A DNA stretch of 64,000 nt from Saccharomyces mikatae IFO 1815 (lineage: Eukaryota; Ascomycota; Saccharomycetes; Saccharomycetales; Saccharomycetaceae): positions 124,001 to 188,000 of the forward strand of contig NC_079271.1 in the NCBI RefSeq assembly GCF_947241705.1, read 5' to 3'. Of this stretch, positions 28,391 to 36,399 are shown piece by piece. A program made the translations under genes and the position numbers. Below the pieces are notes generated by a model, which was not told the origin of the DNA, ran no database searches, and worked only from the letters and a program-made list of their open reading frames with translations. Every line of letters begins with the position of its first letter. Position 1 is the stretch's first letter.

Positions 28391-30270
28391 TTATCTTATC
28401 CTTTTGTTATGTGTTGTTTCAATTCCCTCCATATACTCTATGATATTAGACCCATATATCCCACTTTCTTGTATCTCATTTATAATTTCTTCCTTGTCAT
28501 TCCATAATTCATAGAATCTAATTGTTTCGTCATTTGTAGCAACGCAAATTGCCATAGAACTTGGAGAGATCACCGCACTCAGTACACGTAAGGGGCTTGG
28601 TGATCTGACCTCAAGTAGTTTAGATAATTTTGGATATGAATAGAGTGTTATTAATACTGGATTTCTAGTGTCACCGAACCCGAAAGTAGCAACAATCTGT
28701 TTATGTCTTAACGACCATATTAACGAGGTGACCTGTCCTGAAGTATAGATCTCATCCAACAATGTACCAGTTGCCGTATGCCAAAACTTGATACATCTGT
28801 CTTTACTTCCACCGCCAGTGGCCAACAAAGATTTCGACCAGGGACAAAAGGCAATAGCCTTCACTGCCGCTTTATGTGGAAGAACAAACTTTTTTATAGG
28901 TTTATCCAAGTCGGAAATATCCCACAAACTACAAGAATTATCGTTACCACCCACTGCAAGTAGGTTGGAATGTTCGTTTAGTGAAATTCCTATAACAATG
29001 TTATTATGTTAGTATTTTGAAAAGAAAAAAAGCAAGTATTAACGTAAGGGTGTGTAAAAGCTCTTGTGTAAGCACTTGTTAACGTACCACAAACTTGTTG
29101 GGCTTGGGCTTGATATGTCGAATGAAGCTTCAATCCAATTAAATTGTCTTCTTGGAATTTTTGTCTTTTACTCCACTTTTTGGCTGGGAAACGTAAATTC
29201 TTAATTTCAAAAAGGGTTACGCTGCCATTTTCTTCTCCAATATAAAACTTACAAACGTCGCCTGGCTTGAACCATTCTAGACAACATATTCCTTTGAATG
29301 ATTCTGTTTGAAATACAAATACCGGTTCCTTTTCGTCTGTTTTGGTAGAATGAAAAAACTCCTTTTGGTCATAAAGAAGAATACGACCAAACTTTGTACC
29401 AACAATAAAATAAGTATTATAGGGACAAAATGAAACACATGTCACCAAATCTCTCTTTTCACTCAAATATTGATGATCCAATATAGATACTGCTCCTTCT
29501 TTCTCTGACCATATATATACTGAGCAGCCCAACCCAACTAGAACGTTGTTTGTTGTTCTTGACCATGATATTAAGTTTGAATAAAAGTCGTTTCTCAGGC
29601 AAGGTGCATCCAACACACGGTAAGGAATATGCGACTTGACTCGTTTAACAGGTCTTTGCACGTTTCTTTGCGGCGAAGCCGATCTTGCGTTTGAATTAGC
29701 AATATAGTAACGCGCGACATCAGGTGAAAGTGTACTAAAGTCAAAAGTTGTCTGTAATCCAGAACAACTTCCTGGTGCTAAGCTATTTTTAATAATTTGA
29801 TTCTTTTCTTGAGTTTCAGTAGTTGTTGACTCAAAAGTAAAAACACGGTCAGGCAATTGAAAACCAAGAGAATGTGCGATATTTTTTCTATGGTTCTTTT
29901 GTTCTTTAGTTAACTTCAAATAATCTTTTCTTGAAGCTCTTGCACTTTCACTCCTGGTAGTCTGACTTTCAGAAGAGCTAGATATACTTGATATGGAATA
30001 TTCATTTGTTGCACTGATTGATTCATAGTGGCCTGTGTTTCGCAGTTCGTTGAAGAATTCAGGGGAGGATAGCCGCTCAGGTGAAGGGGATTTCTCACGA
30101 AGCTCTGAGTAGCTTATATCAAACCCGTTCAACATAGGAATAGACTTATAAGCATTCCTTGAAACTGATTTAGGAATGAAACGGTCGACATCTGTCGAAT
30201 TTCCACTGGAATTGGTGTTTTTACTAGAGTTTCTGGAGTTATATCTATAATTTTGATGAGGAGTAGCCAT
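28391..30270 (-). CDS. AMA1: Meiosis-specific APC/C activator, one intron
   Basis: Two exons, 30270-29088 and 28989-28391, join to give 593 residues, the S. cerevisiae length. Ama1 is the Cdc20/Cdh1-family activator that directs the anaphase-promoting complex in meiosis and spore formation. Motifs seen are the C-box DRFIPKS near residue 28, WD40 repeats over the last 350 residues (for example LLAVGGNDNSCSLWDISD and LLATGGGSKDRCIKFWHT), and a terminal Ile-Arg that docks on APC/C TPR subunits. The splice joins QQVCG to ISLNEH. Without splicing, translation would enter the intron and stop early, so expression depends on meiotic splicing. The ATG at 30270 matches the family start MATPH; the frame is open further upstream. 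Confidence 0.96.
28990..29087 (-). other. AMA1 intron (98 nt), Mer1-type
   Basis: On the minus strand the intron begins GTACGT, a departure from the yeast norm GTATGT, and ends TTATAG. The branch site TACTAAC is at 29008-29014. An ACACCCTT at 29046-29053 matches the Mer1 splicing enhancer AYACCCUY exactly. In S. cerevisiae, AMA1 splicing needs the meiotic factor Mer1; the weak 5' site plus enhancer shown here is that arrangement. Confidence 0.95.
29046..29053 (-). promoter_or_regulatory. Mer1 intronic splicing enhancer
   Basis: ACACCCTT on the minus strand fits AYACCCUY at all eight positions and lies 34 nt downstream of the 5' splice site, inside the AMA1 intron. Confidence 0.85.
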
Positions 30271-30700
30271 CTTTTTTTCTTTTATCTGTTCCAAAGTTGT
30301 GTAAAACTTTAAAAAAAATGTATAAGCAAATATTATTCTCGTTTGAGGAAGAAATTGTGGTCTTCCTTGCAACGGTTATTGGTTTTTTTTGTTTTTAAAG
30401 AGGAAAGTGTTATTTGAGTCTTATTCGTCCTTTATTGTATTTTATTTTTGGCGCCTTAAAAATAGCCAAGTACAGACACCAAAAATACAAAAACAGAAGT
30501 CAAAATTAAATCTAAGAAAATGAAAAGCTTGTAATGAAGACAACATGAAGGATTTGGGCTCCCGCGAAGTGAGGATAAGCTATTATGTTATTATAAAAAC
30601 TTGAGCCTACTAATTAAAAAATATATACTTACACTTTGATATCATGCCCATATATTACCATTTGTTCTAGCACATGATTTGGCTAAGATGAAATGAATTA
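30271..30700. other. AZR1-AMA1 intergenic region
   Basis: AZR1 3' end and AMA1 promoter. I looked for a URS1 element (GGCGGC core) expected of meiotic genes and saw only GGCGCC near 30450. No firm site to report. Confidence 0.45.
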
Positions 30701-32605
30701 CTAGTGAGTCATTATTCCTTCCAGGTCCTCACCGCTTTCCACATCATCTTTCACTTGTTTTGGTTTTGCTGAAATTTTTTTATTTGAAGCAAAAATAGCA
30801 AAAATGAACGACAATGTATAAAATCCTAATGCCATATAAAAGACGTCGGTAAGAGATTCAGAAACGATATGGCCCAATTCAGAATGGGATCCATCAAAAT
30901 TTGTTTGCCTATATACTACCAGATTGTTTACCGTGTTACCGCCCGGCAATTTAATGTTGGACCTGGTTACTTTGGTCATAACTGCAGCACTGAAAACGGT
31001 ATTAGAGACAACACCACCCAGGGCCTGACCTAAAGCCTTGCAAAATGTATTAAAAGTGGTAATAGAAACAAAATCTGACTTGATAGTTGGACTTTCCTTG
31101 TCTAATTGAATTTGAGAAGCAAGCATGGAACTTTGTGCTAATCCACCAAAGGCGATACCAGGTAATATCAAAAGACCAATATGAGCCGAGCTGCTTGCAT
31201 TATTATTTAATAAGGTTAATAAACCAGCACCAACAACACCAAGAATGCTTGAAATAACAATAATAGGCTTGATTTGGCGAGTTTTATCGGTGATTACACC
31301 ACAAACAATAGCTGTAATAACGGTGGAAATAACACAAGTAATCAAGTGCACAGCGGCCTTCCATGCGGAATCATTGTAAATTAATTGAAAATATTGTACG
31401 ATGTAAGTAAATTGACTGATGTATCCAGCACAAAGAAGGAATAGAGCTATATTGACTGTAAAGACACCCGGTTTCTTGATATTTCTCCATAACATTAAAG
31501 GCTGATAACTTGGTGTTGCTTTCACTAAATTAAATTTGGGGAACACAAAGAAATCGTAGATGATTGCTGAAATCACCAGGATAATACCGACGATGAAAAG
31601 AATAATAATGGATGTGGAATTCCAAGCATATCGGTTACCACCAAAAGTGAAGGCCAGTAGTATACTAGTGAATCCAGCTGAACAAAGCACAAGTTCGATT
31701 ACATCATACATGAAGACCAATTCAATAAATAACTTTTTCCAGCTGTTGCTTTTATTGAAGTTTTTAACTTTCAATGAATGGTGCGCTACCTTTCGAACAA
31801 CTTTGACAAATTGCGAGGGGATTCTGGGGATATTCTTCATTGTCTCTCGAAATGTATGCAAACCTGGGTTATAAAACAGCACAAATAGGAAAAAAGCTAG
31901 GCCACCGATTGGTAGATTTATATAGAAACACCATCTCCATGTAACGCTGGAGGTGAAAACTCCTCCAAGGAATGGCCCGACAACGGATGCAATAGCAAAG
32001 GAGCTGCTCAATATGGCAATCAACATACCCCTTTTCGATTCCTCTACCAGGGTTGAACCAATGACGAACGACAAACTTTGGATACCACAACCGCCGATCC
32101 CGGCAATGACTCTACCCCCAATAAGCATATTCATTGAGCTTGCCAGTGCAGAGATCAGTGATCCAATTTCGAAAATAACAATAGCGAACAACATAGTGGC
32201 CTTGAATCCGATAGGTGTGGCAATCCTTCCCCATATTAACACTAGCAGGGCATTTGGCAAGCTATATCCAGTGAATAGCCAGCCGATCTCTGAGTATGAG
32301 CCAAGCTGCTTCGCTACTTCTTCAATGATTGTTGAAACTATCATGACATCCAAAGCTGCAAGAAACAGTGACAAAGCTACCGCCACCAAAGAAACATACA
32401 AGATGGACCCTTTAGACAGTTCAACATTTTTTTTGACATTATCTTCAGGTATGGAAGTCTCGTCATGCTCTGATGATGTGTGTGCGAACTTTTGATCCAC
32501 AGCAAACTGTCGTTTTTGTTCATGCTGTTGTTTTGCTTCCTTGCTATGCAGCGAGGGGTTACTCATGGCGTAAGCTTTCGATGAGCAGTTATTTGTTCTG
32601 TGCAT
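30701..32605 (-). CDS. AZR1: MFS multidrug transporter (azole, acetate resistance)
   Basis: Encodes 634 residues from the first ATG, at 32605; a second in-frame ATG lies 13 codons in. It belongs to the DHA2 drug:H+ antiporter family with 14 membrane spans in the plasma membrane. Family signs are the first-span motif LAALDVMIVSTIIEEVAKQLG, GWLFTGYSLPNALLVLIWGRIATPIG (motif A region) and IGGCGIQSLSFVIG with AIASVVGPFLGG (antiporter motif C). The acidic/basic cytosolic N-terminus differs strongly from S. cerevisiae. The C-terminus runs about 18 residues past the end I remember there, with KQVKDDVESGEDLEGIMTH. In S. cerevisiae Azr1 helps resist acetic acid and azoles. Confidence 0.93.
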   Translation of the reverse strand: MHRTNNCSSKAYAMSNPSLHSKEAKQQHEQKRQFAVDQKFAHTSSEHDETSIPEDNVKKNVELSKGSILYVSLVAVALSLFLAALDVMIVSTIIEEVAKQLGSYSEIGWLFTGYSLPNALLVLIWGRIATPIGFKATMLFAIVIFEIGSLISALASSMNMLIGGRVIAGIGGCGIQSLSFVIGSTLVEESKRGMLIAILSSSFAIASVVGPFLGGVFTSSVTWRWCFYINLPIGGLAFFLFVLFYNPGLHTFRETMKNIPRIPSQFVKVVRKVAHHSLKVKNFNKSNSWKKLFIELVFMYDVIELVLCSAGFTSILLAFTFGGNRYAWNSTSIIILFIVGIILVISAIIYDFFVFPKFNLVKATPSYQPLMLWRNIKKPGVFTVNIALFLLCAGYISQFTYIVQYFQLIYNDSAWKAAVHLITCVISTVITAIVCGVITDKTRQIKPIIVISSILGVVGAGLLTLLNNNASSSAHIGLLILPGIAFGGLAQSSMLASQIQLDKESPTIKSDFVSITTFNTFCKALGQALGGVVSNTVFSAAVMTKVTRSNIKLPGGNTVNNLVVYRQTNFDGSHSELGHIVSESLTDVFYMALGFYTLSFIFAIFASNKKISAKPKQVKDDVESGEDLEGIMTH

Positions 32606-33159
32606 ATACAATACTTATCTCTGTGTGATTGTGCTAAGATTACGAAGAAAAAGATACAATACTCAAGGACGTACAAGGTGTTGCAAGTGTCAGAGCTCTA
32701 GCTCTTTATATAACCAACTGATATAGTGCAAATTCTTGAATAAAAGACCTGCCCTCAAAGTTGATGTAGTGCATCTTCTCAGTACTTTCTCTGTATCTAC
32801 GGCTATAACATACGAAAGCGCGGAAATACAGCGGATATCCGCTGGTCGACGGAAATGATGCAAATTGCTCACAGCCCTATGATGGTAGTAGTGTAAGAAG
32901 GCAATAGAAACCTTAGCGACTATAGAAAGTCACATATGAAATTGTCCACGTCTGTCTTTAGCAATTAGTGTTGATGACCATAAGTGTCTGGGCGAATCGG
33001 CGTACAAATGGTTAGATCACGTGATCTAACTTTTCTGGCTTGTAAAGCCAGTTGTGTTTATCTACTGCTATATCAGCAACAGATGCCATATTTAAAGAAG
33101 CAGACGACCTCGAAGGACAGCCGCTACTCTAATTAAATATAAACATATATAGTTGGCAG
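32606..33159. promoter_or_regulatory. AZR1-HSV2 divergent intergenic region
   Basis: 554 bp shared by AZR1 and HSV2. It carries a 20-bp perfect palindrome centred on CACGTG at 33011-33030, about 130 bp before HSV2 and about 410 bp from AZR1. TATATAACC near 32706-32712 could be a TATA element for AZR1 read on the other strand. Confidence 0.55.
33011..33030. promoter_or_regulatory. Perfect 20-bp palindrome with Cbf1-type core TCACGTGA
   Basis: The 20 bases read the same on both strands: arm GTTAGATCAC and its exact complement, no spacer. The centre TCACGTGA is the high-affinity Cbf1 site. The symmetry extends six bases on each side beyond the protein's known core and stops sharply at both ends. 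Confidence 0.8.
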
Positions 33160-34509
33160 ATGGATGTTCGTCGACCTATAAGGGAGGCCATCAGCAGCAG
33201 GGAGAAGGCAAAATTTTTGAGCGTATCGTTTAATCAAGATGATTCGTGCTTCAGTGTTGCATTAGATAATGGATTCCGTATTTTCAATACGGATCCATTG
33301 ACCAGCAAGTTGTCGAAAACCTTTAAGGAATCTCTGGGCAATCAATCAAGAGGTACTGGGATTGGTTACACTAGGATGCTTTATCGTACAAACTACATCG
33401 CCCTGGTTGGAGGTGGTAAAAGACCAAGGCATGCCCTGAATAAGCTGATTATCTGGGATGATCTTTTGCAAAAGGAAACAATCACTTTGAAGTTTATGTC
33501 TGCTATTAAAGACGTATTCTTATCTAGAATTCATATTGTGGTAGTTTTGGAAAACACTATAGAGATCTTCCAATTTCAAACAAACCCTCAAAGGGTTTGT
33601 CCCATTCTAGATATCCCTTCCAATGGATCAGTGGACTACGTGGTTTGTAGTAGTAAAAATCTCCAGTCACAAGCACCATCACACTTGCATTCGAAGATTG
33701 TAGAAATCATTGCATTCCCGTCAAATAAATGTGTGGGCCAAGTTCAGGTAGCTGATCTATCACAAATAAAGTATAATTCACAGAATCCGAAAGAATCTGC
33801 CCTTTTACCAACCTCCATCATCAAAGCACATAAAAATCAGATCAGGCTAGTTAGACTAAACCATCAAGGCACTATGGTAGCCACATGTTCCGTTCAAGGT
33901 ACTCTGATAAGAATATTTAGTACACATAATGGTACATTAATTAAAGAGTTCAGAAGAGGTATGGACAAGGCGGATATTTACGAAATGAGTTTCAGCCCCA
34001 ACGGTAGCAAATTGGCGGCATTATCAAGTAAGCAAACGTTGCACATCTTTCAAATTTTTGAAACAACCAATACGGAAACAAGTTCACATGCCCACCCGTA
34101 CGATAATGGCACGAGCCATCCCTTGACAAATTATATACCGAAGGCTCTATGGAGACCCAAGTATTTGGATTCCGTGTGGTCCATATGTAATGCGCACCTG
34201 AAGAACCCAATTTTTGACGCTCACAGAAGTGCTAATAGTGGTGATGCAACTCACGATACTGAGTTTTACAAAGACAGGTGCAGGATTGGTTGGTGTCAAG
34301 ATACCAACAATCAAGACCAAGACGATTCGCTGGTTCTGGTGTGGCAAAACTCTGGGATATGGGAAAAATTTGTCATTTTAGAAAAGGAACAACAAGAATC
34401 GTCCAAAACGCGCTATTCGTTGAATGAAAGTCTAAGAAACGAAGACACAAAATTGGTACACGAACCCACTAGATGGGAGTTGGTGAGAGAATCATGGAGA
34501 GAACTTTAA
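33160..34509 (+). CDS. HSV2: PROPPIN, phosphoinositide-binding WD40 protein
   Basis: Encodes 449 residues. The protein is a seven-bladed beta-propeller that binds PI3P and PI(3,5)P2 on endosomes and vacuoles, and acts in micro-autophagy of the nucleus. The lipid-binding signature FRRG is at residues 264-267 (LIKEFRRGMDKADIY). Propeller blades are seen in FLSVSFNQDDSCFSVALDNGFRIFNTDPL and MVATCSVQGTLIRIFSTHNG. It is related to Atg18 and Atg21. About ten percent of residues differ from S. cerevisiae by memory, mostly in loops. It converges on PET54, with stops 64 bp apart. Confidence 0.95.
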   Translation: MDVRRPIREAISSREKAKFLSVSFNQDDSCFSVALDNGFRIFNTDPLTSKLSKTFKESLGNQSRGTGIGYTRMLYRTNYIALVGGGKRPRHALNKLIIWDDLLQKETITLKFMSAIKDVFLSRIHIVVVLENTIEIFQFQTNPQRVCPILDIPSNGSVDYVVCSSKNLQSQAPSHLHSKIVEIIAFPSNKCVGQVQVADLSQIKYNSQNPKESALLPTSIIKAHKNQIRLVRLNHQGTMVATCSVQGTLIRIFSTHNGTLIKEFRRGMDKADIYEMSFSPNGSKLAALSSKQTLHIFQIFETTNTETSSHAHPYDNGTSHPLTNYIPKALWRPKYLDSVWSICNAHLKNPIFDAHRSANSGDATHDTEFYKDRCRIGWCQDTNNQDQDDSLVLVWQNSGIWEKFVILEKEQQESSKTRYSLNESLRNEDTKLVHEPTRWELVRESWREL

Positions 34510-34573
34510 CGTGGGTATATTTTTATATATGTGCAAAAGATGTGTGTATATTTACTTACAGGATTCAAGTCAT

Positions 34574-35467
34574 TCATTCGCTTAAATATTCAATTAACAC
34601 TTTAGAATCATTTCCATCAGAGCCCGTTTCAAACGGAGTGCCAATCGCACCCTCCCCTCTTGATAGTTTCAGTAGCTCCTTAGCCAATACCCCATGATAG
34701 TTCCTTTTAAATCGATACGCGTCATTCGAGTTTTCGAAAGATATATATCGTAAATTTCTTTTCATTTCATCGTCCCAGTATATTTTAAAGCTAGATCTTA
34801 TATTGTAAAACCAGAAGTAATTCAATATATCCTTGGATCGCAATTCAGTAGGTAAATTCCAAACTAACACGGACTTACTTTGAATCTCTCGAATCGAATC
34901 GAGGATGCTCCGTAATCTGCTTGTGTTGATTTCTTTACCAATATCAACCTTTTCGTTCAGCCCTTCAAAATATTGCTCAGACGATTGGAATGCATTATAT
35001 AAATTCCTTGAGTATTTTTGGAATTTCGCTATCATTGTGGGCAAAGGTTGCAGCAATGGTGTCATTTTCGTCCTAACTTTATTTATTCGCGAATGTTTTG
35101 TTAAATTAGCGTACTCAGTAAGTGTATTATAATCATTAAACAACAAGTAATACTGGTCCTTGAACTGGAAATACTTAGGATCCCTGACTTTCATTAACTG
35201 GAAGTCAAGCTCATTAGTAAATTGCCCCCTATTCTTATATATATTTTCTGGCAAAATCGATAGAAAGTCCTCTTTAACCAAATATGGGTTGTAGCTTCTA
35301 TATTGCAAGATTAAAGGTTTCCTCCCCTGAACTTGGTATTGTATATCAACAGGTGCTATTTTTTCACTTATTGCGTAAGAACTTTCCGACTCTACGACAC
35401 CAAGCACTCTCCCTGTAGACTTTAAATGATCTAATACCCGCTTAATAGCTTTGCTGGAGCCCTTCAT
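34574..35467 (-). CDS. PET54: Mitochondrial COX3 translational activator / COX1 splicing factor
   Basis: Encodes 297 residues from the ATG at 35467, near the 293 of S. cerevisiae Pet54. In mitochondria this protein activates COX3 translation with Pet122 and Pet494 and helps splice the COX1 aI5-beta intron. A region at about 210-275 (KSVLVWNLPTELRSKDILNYFWFYNIR..FKIYWDDEMKRNLRYISFENSNDAYRFKRNYHG) reads like an RRM: a beta strand with LVWNLP in the RNP2 place and RYISFEN in the RNP1 place. That reading is my inference. Upstream DNA to the U5 gene is 248 bp and divergent. Confidence 0.92.
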   Translation of the reverse strand: MKGSSKAIKRVLDHLKSTGRVLGVVESESSYAISEKIAPVDIQYQVQGRKPLILQYRSYNPYLVKEDFLSILPENIYKNRGQFTNELDFQLMKVRDPKYFQFKDQYYLLFNDYNTLTEYANLTKHSRINKVRTKMTPLLQPLPTMIAKFQKYSRNLYNAFQSSEQYFEGLNEKVDIGKEINTSRLRSILDSIREIQSKSVLVWNLPTELRSKDILNYFWFYNIRSSFKIYWDDEMKRNLRYISFENSNDAYRFKRNYHGVLAKELLKLSRGEGAIGTPFETGSDGNDSKVLIEYLSE

Positions 35468-35624
35468 ATTTGCTTCACATGAATAGTCGAGAGGATAGTA
35501 GGTAGGACATCGCAATGCTACCCTAAACTGTCAAATTCCTATTCTAGATTACAGTGCTAGTTTTCACATCACAATTAACGAATTCAGAAAAAAGTTGAAA
35601 ATTTTGTGAAAATCGAAAGTTCGG

Positions 35625-35633
35625 TATAAAAAG
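35625..35633 (+). promoter_or_regulatory. TATA box of the U5 snRNA gene
   Basis: TATAAAAAG lies 91 bp upstream of the inferred U5 5' end, a typical TATA-to-start distance for RNA polymerase II genes in yeast. Confidence 0.65.
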
Positions 35634-35715
35634 CGCACAGAAATGCTCTTTGGCTAACATTTCTTTCATTTTCACTTTCATACAGTCCTCCTTTTTATTT
35701 AAAAATTAAATCACC

Positions 35716-35931
35716 AAGCAGCTTCACAGATTCAATGGCGGAAGGAGATCAGCATCAAGAACTGTGGGTCTTTTATTGCCTATAGAACTTATAACGAACA
35801 TGGTTCTTGCCTTTTACCAGAACCATCCGGGTGTTGTCTCCAAAGAAACAGGTAAAGCTGTCCGTTACTGTGAGCTTGCCATATTTTTTGGAAATTCTTT
35901 TGTCCTCTTTCTCAATGAGTATAGAGGATGT
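35716..35931 (+). ncRNA. SNR7: U5 spliceosomal snRNA (long form)
   Basis: Nearly identical to yeast U5 by memory. The invariant loop 1 GCCTTTTAC (35809-35817) is closed by a stem of TGGTTCTT and AGAACCA. The Sm site ATTTTTTGG is at 35883-35891. After it comes a small stem, CCTCT (35904-35908) with AGAGG (35923-35927), which marks the long form of about 214 nt; the short form ends just past the Sm site. The 5' end (AAGCAGC) is placed by homology. U5 aligns exons during splicing. A run of codons is open across the RNA but is not a gene. The place between PET54 and TOS2 matches SNR7 in S. cerevisiae. Confidence 0.96.
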
Positions 35932-36127
35932 CTTTATTTTTATTATTTTATCTTTTTCTATAATTTGATTCATGAGTACATGGAGCAAGTATATAGGAGA
36001 CACAGTTTCTTGTTACAGCGTGTAGATTAATTACTTCATAGCATTTTTTATCCACACTACACTTATTGTGTATATCACTAAATAAATAGACACCCTGACC
36101 GGAAAAAAGGCGATAACAGAGGTGAGT

Positions 36128-36134
36128 CGCGAAA
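36128..36134 (+). promoter_or_regulatory. SBF site (CGCGAAA) upstream of TOS2
   Basis: Exact Swi4 core CGCGAAA about 266 bp before the TOS2 start. TOS2 was named as a target of SBF, so the site fits G1/S expression. Confidence 0.75.
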
Positions 36135-36160
36135 AAAGGAACAAGAATGCGCTTTTAAAG

Positions 36161-36167
36161 TTTCGCG
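36161..36167 (-). promoter_or_regulatory. Second SBF site (CGCGAAA) upstream of TOS2
   Basis: TTTCGCG on the plus strand is CGCGAAA on the minus strand. With the site at 36128 it makes a pair in opposite orientation, about 27 bp apart edge to edge. Confidence 0.75.
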
Positions 36168-36399
36168 TTTGATACATTATAGAGCGTACTATTGGAAAGC
36201 ATCAAGTCCTCAATGATGACCAGTCACGCAAAGAAGCGTTTGCATAAAAGAGTAATGCTTTGCCTCATCTTACATCTTTTGTTAACTTTACCTCAACATA
36301 TGATCGCATCGTAAAGTAACTTGAGTCGTCGAAAAATACTTTGTAACAGTTGGAAGTGAGAAATAGTGCACCTCCTTGTTTAGATGCTACAAAGCATCC

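Larger units (their letters stand above)
35932..36399. other. SNR7-TOS2 intergenic region
   Basis: U5 3' flank and TOS2 promoter. Two SBF-type sites at 36128-36134 and 36161-36167 are listed separately. The T-rich DNA just past U5 (35931-35960) is likely its 3' processing region. Confidence 0.55.

Noticed and set aside
35764-36030. An 88-codon open frame that looks like a small membrane protein
   Set aside because: It starts inside the U5 snRNA and covers its loop and Sm site; the conservation is that of the RNA.
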